This document shows positions 58,484 to 64,000 of a stretch of DNA of 64,000 nucleotides, piece by piece. A model generated the notes under the pieces. That model searched no databases, was not told where the DNA came from, and worked only from the letters and a program-made list of their open reading frames with translations. The DNA is from Vreelandella nigrificans (lineage in GTDB: Bacteria; Pseudomonadota; Gammaproteobacteria; Pseudomonadales; Halomonadaceae): positions 62,001 through 126,000 of the forward strand of contig NZ_NWUX01000003.1 of the NCBI RefSeq assembly GCF_002374315.1, in the 5' to 3' direction. Both the position numbers and the translations under genes were made by a program. Each line of letters begins with the position of its first letter. Positions within the stretch are counted from its first letter, which is position 1.

Positions 58484-58711
58484 TCAATACCTTGAGAGCG
58501 GCTGAATACTAACAAAGCGCCCCTGGTCGGAAAACTCAAGCCGAAAAACGCCCTGTACGCCGTCTCTTGTCACAACACGGCGTAGCGCCCCAGCGGGGAA
58601 CACTACCCAGCGACCATCCACGCTGCGTGTACGCACATTGGAGTAACGCCCCTCATAGTGTGCCAAGCATTCGCTCTCAGAGAGACGGATAACCACATCA
58701 ATAGTAGGCAT
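58484..58711 (-). CDS. DUF2835 family protein
   Basis: A 75-residue protein matching DUF2835: VVIRLSESECLAHYEGRY near the start and a beta-rich remainder with VDGRWVVFPAGALRRVV and GVFRLEF. The function is unknown. It lies between the NlpC/P60 and ABM genes on the same strand with gaps of 70-130 bases. Confidence 0.82.
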   Translation of the reverse strand: MPTIDVVIRLSESECLAHYEGRYSNVRTRSVDGRWVVFPAGALRRVVTRDGVQGVFRLEFSDQGRFVSIQPLSRY

Positions 58712-58783
58712 AAAAAAACCGTTGATCCCCCTAGCAGCTCAGTGCCCAAGAGAAGTTAGTTGTGGATAAAACGTTGGCACTGC

Positions 58784-59263
58784 TCATGGTGCAGGTGCAG
58801 CGGCGCCTAAAAAGCGGGCCTGCCAGTAGTCAATATCAAGTGGCACGCTGACCACCGCCCTGCCACTGCCAGGGGCGTGTATCATTTGACGGTTTCCACG
58901 GTAGATACCTACGTGGGTAGCTTTTGCGCCACTGCCAAAGAACAGCAGGTCACCTGGGCGGGGAGCCTCTACTTGAGGCAGCGCTCGAAACTGCTCATCA
59001 GCAGTGCGCGGTACACGAATGCCCGCTGCGCGGTAAGTCATTTCCACTAAACCTGAGCAGTCAAGCCCCCCTGGCGAGCTCCCGCCAAGGCGGTACGGTG
59101 TGCCAATGGCCTGCTGGGCATGGGAAAGAATCAGCGCACGTTCCATGGAGATGCCTGCCTGAGGGCTGGGCGCCGGTGCGATTTTTGTTTCTTTACTGGC
59201 ACACCCCACTAATAGCAGCAGGGTAAATAGCGTTAGCAGTGGGGATAGGCGAATAAACGGCAT
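58784..59263 (-). CDS. NlpC/P60 lipoprotein (cell-wall endopeptidase)
   Basis: A 159-residue lipoprotein with lipobox LLLVGC (Cys21) and an NlpC/P60 peptidase domain. Catalytic Cys69 is in GLDCSGLVEMTYR, and His117 (THVGIYRG) and His129 (MIHAPG) form the rest of the site. It probably cleaves peptidoglycan stem peptides in the periplasm. It is similar to E. coli Spr/MepS-type proteins; which one cannot be decided here. It lies 85 bases from the histidine phosphatase gene. Confidence 0.92.
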   Translation of the reverse strand: MPFIRLSPLLTLFTLLLLVGCASKETKIAPAPSPQAGISMERALILSHAQQAIGTPYRLGGSSPGGLDCSGLVEMTYRAAGIRVPRTADEQFRALPQVEAPRPGDLLFFGSGAKATHVGIYRGNRQMIHAPGSGRAVVSVPLDIDYWQARFLGAAAPAP

Positions 59264-59348
59264 AGAACGCTCCGGCTCAGCACGCTAGCAGTGCTTTTAT
59301 GATGGCCCAAGCTCGGCTTACTCGCTACTGGTTCTTGATGCTGTTTCG

Positions 59349-59978
59349 TTAACGCCCAATCCACTCAACGAAGGTTGTCTCTCCTAGGGCGTGGCGCTCA
59401 TGACGCAGCCGACTCATCGCAGCATAGGGTAAGTCCATCACCAAGCCATTGTTTAATGGCTGCGCCAATACTTGGCGTAGTAGTGCATTACATACAAATA
59501 GGTGGGCAACCACCAGCACGTGCTTACCGGGCGGATTAGCCAGTAGTCGCCGCCAAACGTCGCTGACCCGGGCATCCAGTTCAGCGAGTGTTTCTCCTTC
59601 AGGAGGAGCAGCCTGGGTGGGGTTGTACCAAAACGCACTCATCTGCTCGGTGCCTTCTTCGGCAAATACCTGAGCATGGGTTTTACCCTCCCAGCGCCCA
59701 AGATGAAGCTCGGCAAGGTTATTCTCAACCTGCACCGGCAGTTCAAACTCCTCGCCCAACCAAAGCGCAAACTCGTGGCAGCGCAGCAGCGGCGAGCAGA
59801 CAATAGCATCGTACGGTGGACGGCCCGCCACAGTGTGCCGCATCACGGCATTGGTCACCTGCTGCCAGCCGGTTTCGCTAAGCGGGTGGTCGGTGCTACC
59901 CCGTAGCATGCGTCCGCCCACTGGCTCGCCATGGCGCATAATATCAATCGTAGTGACCTGTGCATCAGGAAAACGCAT
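59349..59978 (-). CDS. Histidine phosphatase family protein
   Basis: A 209-residue phosphoglycerate-mutase-like phosphatase with the catalytic IMRHGEP (Arg15, His16) and VVAHLFVCNALL, the second His region, typical of the SixA/CobC/PhoE family. The substrate is unknown. It begins only 25 bases after phnE2 on the same strand, so it is probably the last gene of the phn operon and may act on a phosphorylated intermediate or recover phosphate. Confidence 0.87.
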   Translation of the reverse strand: MRFPDAQVTTIDIMRHGEPVGGRMLRGSTDHPLSETGWQQVTNAVMRHTVAGRPPYDAIVCSPLLRCHEFALWLGEEFELPVQVENNLAELHLGRWEGKTHAQVFAEEGTEQMSAFWYNPTQAAPPEGETLAELDARVSDVWRRLLANPPGKHVLVVAHLFVCNALLRQVLAQPLNNGLVMDLPYAAMSRLRHERHALGETTFVEWIGR

Positions 59979-60003
59979 GGTTGCTCCTTACCCTGTCGGC
60001 TAG

Positions 60004-60819
60004 CTAGATAATGGCGTGGCGCACACGGGCAGATACCCACTCTGAAACCAGCACCGTGGCAAAAATCATCACAAAGATAACGCTAACCTGGTTCCAGGCA
60101 AGGCTATTAATCGAAGCGTTAAGTTGCAGACCGATACCCCCGGCTCCCACCAAACCGAGCACGGTGGATTCACGAATATTGATATCCCAGCGATAGACAC
60201 TAATGCCTGCAAAGGCTGGCATTATCTGGGGCAGTACGCCGTAGTTCATTACTTGCAGGCGGCTGGCACCGGTGGCGCTAATCGCTTCAACAGGCGTGGG
60301 GTGAATCTCTTCAATCGCTTCGTACAGCAGTTTGCCCACGAAGCCGATCGAACGCAGTGCAATGGCGATAATACCCGCCAGCACGCCAGGGCCAAGAATC
60401 GTCACCAATAGCATGGCCCAAATCAGCGAATTGATAGAGCGTGAGGAAACGATAATAGTGAGCGCCAGGCTGCGTACCAATGGATGCGGCGTGGTATTTC
60501 GTGCGGCTAAAAACGCCACGGGAAACGCCATCACAATCCCCAACGCAGTGCCCAGCGTAGCGATGTTCAGCGTATCCCACATGGGCTTCCATAATACACT
60601 GGCGTACTCCCAGCGCGGCGGCATCATACGGCTTATCAAGTCGCTGCCCTGGCGGCCGGCATCTTCAACAAACACCCACATGGTATTGTCGGAAATCACC
60701 TTCCAGCAGAGCAAAAACAGACTTATCCCCGCCAACCAGGCGACGTACTGTAGCCACTGGGCGCGGGTAGTGCGCCGCTGCCACAGCGGGGTACCTTGAG
60801 ACGATGTTGAAACTGGCAT
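60004..60819 (-). CDS. phnE: Phosphonate ABC transporter permease (second PhnE)
   Basis: A 271-residue PhnE-type permease with about six helices. It has the family coupling loop with EEIHPTPVEAISATGASRLQVM and a late GLVGAGGIGLQLNASINSL. It follows phnE1 after 92 bases. The second permease has clear sequence similarity to the first (ATGAS...; VGAGGIG) and the two would form the heterodimeric channel. Confidence 0.92.
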   Translation of the reverse strand: MPVSTSSQGTPLWQRRTTRAQWLQYVAWLAGISLFLLCWKVISDNTMWVFVEDAGRQGSDLISRMMPPRWEYASVLWKPMWDTLNIATLGTALGIVMAFPVAFLAARNTTPHPLVRSLALTIIVSSRSINSLIWAMLLVTILGPGVLAGIIAIALRSIGFVGKLLYEAIEEIHPTPVEAISATGASRLQVMNYGVLPQIMPAFAGISVYRWDINIRESTVLGLVGAGGIGLQLNASINSLAWNQVSVIFVMIFATVLVSEWVSARVRHAII

Positions 60820-60911
60820 AGATGATTCCTTTTCAAGACATGCAATGAGCGTGCGGGGTAAAGCGCAAGAACCGAGGCATATGGGTTATATGTGTGGGCT
60901 CAGCCATTGCA

Positions 60912-61742
60912 TTACTGTGTCCAGCGGCGAACGTGGCTCGAGGCATACTCACTCATCAACACGATCGCGATGATAATCAGCAGGATGGCAGCGGAGGTGC
61001 CGTACTCGTAACGGCTTAATGAGGTGTTCAAGGTGGCGCCGATACCGCCTGCGCCCACAATCCCGATCACCGACGACTCGCGAAAGTTAATATCTAACCG
61101 ATACATGGAAAGACCAATTAAGCGCGGCATTACCTGGGGTTGAATGGCATGGTTCATGGTTTGCCACCAACTTGCTCCGGTCGCGCGCACGGCTTCAACC
61201 TGCTTCCAATCGAGGTCTTCAATATCCTCCGCCAGCAGCTTGGCCATAAAACCAATAGTGGCGAATGCGAGAGTCAGCATGCCCGCAAAGGGGCCAAAGC
61301 CGAACATCACCACAAATAGAATGGCGATAATGATCTCTTGGAAGGTGCGCGACACGGCAATAATCGCCCGGCACACCGCGTAAACGGGTAGCGGTGAGAT
61401 ATTGCGCGCCGCACCTAATCCCACTGGAATCGCCAGCAGTACGCCAATCACGGTGGAAGTGAGCGTCATGGTGAGACTTTCCATTAGCCCCGCCATAATA
61501 TCGTTCTGCCGGCTAACAAAGTCGGGCTGTAGAAAGGCGCCTAAAAAATTTAGCGCCCGGCCCGAGCCTTCAGCCACTCGTGCCCAGTTTACCTCTACTG
61601 AGGCTAATGCAAGCACTAGGTAAACCACACCGCCAAGCACCAACCCCCAGCGCACACGCGGATTGTCAATCAGCGGTAACCGCCGCCAGTGACCTTGACG
61701 AGCGGCCTGCTGACGCGCCAGCGTATCAGCACTGGTGTTCAT
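60912..61742 (-). CDS. phnE: Phosphonate ABC transporter permease (first PhnE)
   Basis: A 276-residue PhnE-type permease with six helices and the coupling loop [21 protein letters not shown], ending with [19 protein letters not shown]. Its ATG overlaps the phnC stop by four bases. The genes are ordered phnD-phnC-phnE-phnE. Confidence 0.93.
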   Translation of the reverse strand: MNTSADTLARQQAARQGHWRRLPLIDNPRVRWGLVLGGVVYLVLALASVEVNWARVAEGSGRALNFLGAFLQPDFVSRQNDIMAGLMESLTMTLTSTVIGVLLAIPVGLGAARNISPLPVYAVCRAIIAVSRTFQEIIIAILFVVMFGFGPFAGMLTLAFATIGFMAKLLAEDIEDLDWKQVEAVRATGASWWQTMNHAIQPQVMPRLIGLSMYRLDINFRESSVIGIVGAGGIGATLNTSLSRYEYGTSAAILLIIIAIVLMSEYASSHVRRWTQ

Positions 61743-62584
61743 AGCGCGCCTCCGGCGACCATGGTAGGCATGGCGTGCGCAGTGTAAGCCGTAGGTTGGA
61801 AAGCATCCTCGCTCTTTTCCTCAGCTGGCTCGGGGGTGGTGTCCCAATCCTCTTCACCATAAATGGTGGTGAGAATCTCGCTGGTTAGTTCGCTAGGCTG
61901 GCCATCAAATACGATCTCCCCAGCTCGTAAACCAACAATGCGATCGGCAAACTGCTTAGCGAGCGCCACATCATGAATATTGATAATCGCCGCCAGCTCA
62001 CGCTCAGCGCAAAGTTCACGTATCAGCCGCATAATCTGGCGTGAGGTTTTAGGATCCAGGCTGGCGGTTGGCTCGTCTACAAGCAACAGTTTAGGACTCT
62101 GTAACAGCGCACGGGCAATTCCCACCCGCTGACGCTGTCCCCCTGAAAGTGCGTCGGCACGCTTATCAATGGCGTGGGGCAGGCCTACTCGCTCAAGCAG
62201 GCGAAAAGCCTCTGCTACCGCCTCTTTCGGATAGCGACGCAGAAAGCTACGCCAGAACCCTACATAGCCAAGCTGGCCCGATAGCACGTTCTCCATCACG
62301 GTTAAGCGATCCACCAAGGCGTACTCTTGGAAAATCATCCCCATGGAGCGACGGGCGTGGCGCAATCGGCTGCCGGATAGCTTGGTCAGCTCGGTATTTT
62401 CTAAACGAATACTGCCCTGAGTGGGCTCGACTAAGCGGTTTACACAGCGGATCAGGGTACTTTTTCCCGCACCAGACGGCCCAATCAGCGCCATTACCTG
62501 ACCTTTGGGGAGTGACAATTCAATATCGGTGAGCGCACGATCACCCGTTGGGTAACGTTTACCAACGCCAGTGAGTGTCAACAT
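61739..62584 (-). CDS. phnC: Phosphonate ABC transporter ATPase
   Basis: A 281-residue ATPase with Walker [11 protein letters not shown]-loop MIFQE, signature LSGGQRQRV, Walker [13 protein letters not shown] and H-loop NIHDV. Family-specific PhnC features include [21 protein letters not shown] (in part). The C-terminal 30 residues ([19 protein letters not shown]...) are acidic and variable. It follows phnD by about 80 bases with a hairpin between them. Confidence 0.94.
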   Translation of the reverse strand: MLTLTGVGKRYPTGDRALTDIELSLPKGQVMALIGPSGAGKSTLIRCVNRLVEPTQGSIRLENTELTKLSGSRLRHARRSMGMIFQEYALVDRLTVMENVLSGQLGYVGFWRSFLRRYPKEAVAEAFRLLERVGLPHAIDKRADALSGGQRQRVGIARALLQSPKLLLVDEPTASLDPKTSRQIMRLIRELCAERELAAIINIHDVALAKQFADRIVGLRAGEIVFDGQPSELTSEILTTIYGEEDWDTTPEPAEEKSEDAFQPTAYTAHAMPTMVAGGAL

Positions 62585-62610
62585 GGGGTTACCTCATCTT
62601 CATAACGGTT

Positions 62611-62636
62611 CGGCCAGAAGGTTGTCCTTCTGGCCG
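62611..62636 (-). other. Intercistronic hairpin after phnD
   Basis: CGGCCAGAAGG/CCTTCTGGCCG, a perfect 11-base stem with a four-base loop, just after the phnD stop codon. It has no T run on the minus strand, so it more likely stabilises the phnD message and gives higher binding-protein levels than the other subunits. Confidence 0.7.
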
Positions 62637-62661
62637 ATGGGGTTACACAGCTACCAAGGGG

Positions 62662-63639
62662 TTAATCGCAGTCGTAAGTCACGCCATTAGCATCGGCAAT
62701 AGTACGAATCACCGACCAATGCTCTGCATAGGTAATCGGAATGAACTGCGCTTCACCGGAATTGGCAAACTCGGCCTCAAGAGCACTACCTTCCCAGTCG
62801 TAGCTGAAGAAAGCGTCCTGAATTTGCTGAGCAAGCTCAGGCTTCAGATTGTGGGCAACGCCATAAGCGGTGGTGGGAAAGGTTTCCGAGGTGTAGATAA
62901 TGTCGTAATCACCTTCGTTGACCACGCCGCGCGAGATCATCCGGGTACCTACAGAGTTAGCGATAGCGGCTGCGTCATAATCTTTGTTGACCACCCCTAG
63001 AATGGAGTTGTCGTGAGAGCCGGAAAACGCCGTTTCAAAGTCGTCCCCAGCTTCTAGGCCATACTCTGAGCGCAGCAACGCAGAAGGCGCACGGAAGCCA
63101 GAGTTAGAGGTCTCAGAAGTAAACGCCAGCTGGCGGCCCTGCAGGTCTTCAACGCTCTCAATACCACTACCGGGGTAAGTGATAATCTCCATCTCATAGC
63201 CATAGCTGCCATCTTCACTGGCCATGATGGCAAAGGGGCGGAAACCACCACAGTTAACCGCAACCGGCACACCACCGGTGTTAAAGCCTGCTACGTGCAG
63301 GCGGCCTGCGCGCAGTGCTTCCTGCTGAGCAGCATTGGACTGTACAGGGAAGAACTGCACCCGCTTACCAGTCGCTTCGCTTAGGTGATCCAGAAAACCA
63401 GCCCACACGTCAGCGTAAACGGCAGGATCTTCAACGGGCGTATAAGCGAAAACCAAAGTATTCGGGTCAACCCACTGGGATTCATCAGTAGGTACATCGG
63501 CTACCATATCGCCATCGTTATCTACATAGCGCGAAGAGAGGTCAGCAGACGCGTTAACCGCCGCCAACGCAAACGTGCTGGCAACAGCAGCGCTAATCAA
63601 CGTGCGAGAAAGCGGGTGAGAAAAACAGGAGGATTGCAT
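62662..63639 (-). CDS. phnD: Phosphonate-type ABC transporter, periplasmic binding protein
   Basis: A 325-residue PhnD-like periplasmic protein. A signal peptide (about 1-32, ending NASAD) precedes the mature part. It has LVFAYTPVEDPAVYADVWAG, RLHVAGFNTGGVPVAVNCGG, LAFTSETSNSGFRAPSALLR and TAYGVAHNLKPELAQQI. AGGTGATGC lies before the ATG. It is the first gene of the operon, downstream of a Pho box. The ligand could be a phosphonate, phosphite or another phosphorus compound. Confidence 0.93.
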   Translation of the reverse strand: MQSSCFSHPLSRTLISAAVASTFALAAVNASADLSSRYVDNDGDMVADVPTDESQWVDPNTLVFAYTPVEDPAVYADVWAGFLDHLSEATGKRVQFFPVQSNAAQQEALRAGRLHVAGFNTGGVPVAVNCGGFRPFAIMASEDGSYGYEMEIITYPGSGIESVEDLQGRQLAFTSETSNSGFRAPSALLRSEYGLEAGDDFETAFSGSHDNSILGVVNKDYDAAAIANSVGTRMISRGVVNEGDYDIIYTSETFPTTAYGVAHNLKPELAQQIQDAFFSYDWEGSALEAEFANSGEAQFIPITYAEHWSVIRTIADANGVTYDCD

Positions 63640-63689
63640 GCATCACCTAAGCGGGCTGTTCGAAGATGACGCTATGCTGCCAAGCCTGC

Positions 63690-63740
63690 ATGACAGGCAC
63701 GGGTCACTTCCATGACAACCCCGTGACATATCAGTGACAG
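63690..63740 (-). promoter_or_regulatory. Pho box upstream of phnD
   Basis: On the minus strand three PhoB half-sites, CTGTCAC, ATGTCAC and TTGTCAT, start at 63740, 63729 and 63718, exactly 11 bases apart. A fourth, CTGTCAT, starts at 63696, two more 11-base steps on. This is the classical phased direct-repeat structure (CTGTCAT-N4), so the phn operon should be induced by phosphate starvation through PhoB. Confidence 0.85.
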
Positions 63741-63839
63741 ACATAGGCGTGACACTGCCACCACTAGAGCAGCACACAGACTAAAAGCATGGACGATGTC
63801 GAGCAGATCGACATTGATAGACGTGGGATGATGAAGACG

Positions 63840-64000
63840 TTAGCGACAATCCTGGCAGTTTCCCCGTGCCATAATGGCTTCGGCAATGCGCTCTATCCCC
63901 TGGCGATAAGCAGCTTGGCGATAAGTGACTTGCTCTTGCTCAGCCCGCGCCAGTACGCTTTGAGCCTGCTCACCTAACAGGCGGTCAAGGCGCTGATTGA
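63840..64000 (-). CDS. C-terminal fragment, possibly Glu/Leu/Phe/Val dehydrogenase
   Basis: The last 53 residues of a protein whose 5' part lies beyond the window edge. It reads NQRLDRLLGEQAQSVLARAE... and ends with VTYRQAAYRQGIERIAEAIMARG, then a short NCQDCR tail. The ERIAEAIMARG end resembles the C-terminus of glutamate/leucine dehydrogenases (compare R-AAY-x-ALERIAEA). I am not certain. The full gene would decide. Confidence 0.4.
   Translation of the reverse strand, partial: NQRLDRLLGEQAQSVLARAEQEQVTYRQAAYRQGIERIAEAIMARGNCQDCR

Overview
The window looks like a piece of a moderately halophilic gammaproteobacterial chromosome, most likely Halomonas or Vreelandella (Halomonadaceae). I infer this from protein character, the gene order nusA-rimP-initiator tRNA-tRNA-Leu-secG-tpiA-glmM-folP-ftsH-rlmE/yhbY-greA-carBA ... 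dapB ... dnaJ-dnaK-grpE-recN ... fur-bamE-rnfH-ratA-smpB-ssrA shared with Pseudomonas and relatives, an NhaD-type Na+/H+ antiporter, and base composition that by eye is in the mid-50s % GC. No database search was run.

Region 1 (1-38.8 kb) is this conserved backbone. It covers translation and transcription factors, two tRNAs, cell-envelope and folate enzymes, the FtsH protease, carbamoyl-phosphate synthase, the DnaK chaperone set with two good sigma-32 promoters, RecN with a LexA-like box, Fur, BamE, the RnfH/RatA pair, SmpB and tmRNA. Three blocks interrupt it. The first is a plus-strand purine-catabolism cassette (AzgA-like permease, xdhA, xdhB, guaD; 14.0-20.7 kb) between dapB and carA. The second is an iron-siderophore-type ABC transporter with a DUF2218 gene and a DMT exporter (21.7-26.1 kb) between dapB and dnaJ. 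The third is the argP/argO amino-acid export pair (32.2-35.8 kb) between recN and fur, itself split by a complete IS200/IS605-type element with tnpA and tnpB. Between the IS and argO lies a dense cluster of DnaA-box-like words.

Region 2 (38.8-64 kb) is more accessory. It contains an LprI-like protein and a Zur-boxed zinT with a long His-Asp repeat. Next is an island flanked by two inward-facing TPP riboswitches: an SDR oxidoreductase and an LLM flavin monooxygenase on one side, and a sodium:solute symporter on the other. It is followed by a predicted SbtA-type bicarbonate transporter with a divergent LysR regulator; a HAD-peptide/nickel-type ABC operon; nhaD with a terminator-like hairpin inside its first codons; a sensor GGDEF/EAL protein; a GST; several small enzymes and hypothetical proteins; and a phnDCEE operon with a Pho box and a trailing histidine phosphatase. 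The window closes with the 3' end of a gene that may be a Glu/Leu/Phe/Val dehydrogenase.

Functionally the accessory genes read as nutrient scavenging (purines, iron, zinc, thiamin precursors, bicarbonate, peptides, phosphonates) plus sodium homeostasis. The observations most worth following are the TPP-riboswitch island, the DnaA-box-like cluster beside the IS element, and the hairpin at the start of nhaD.
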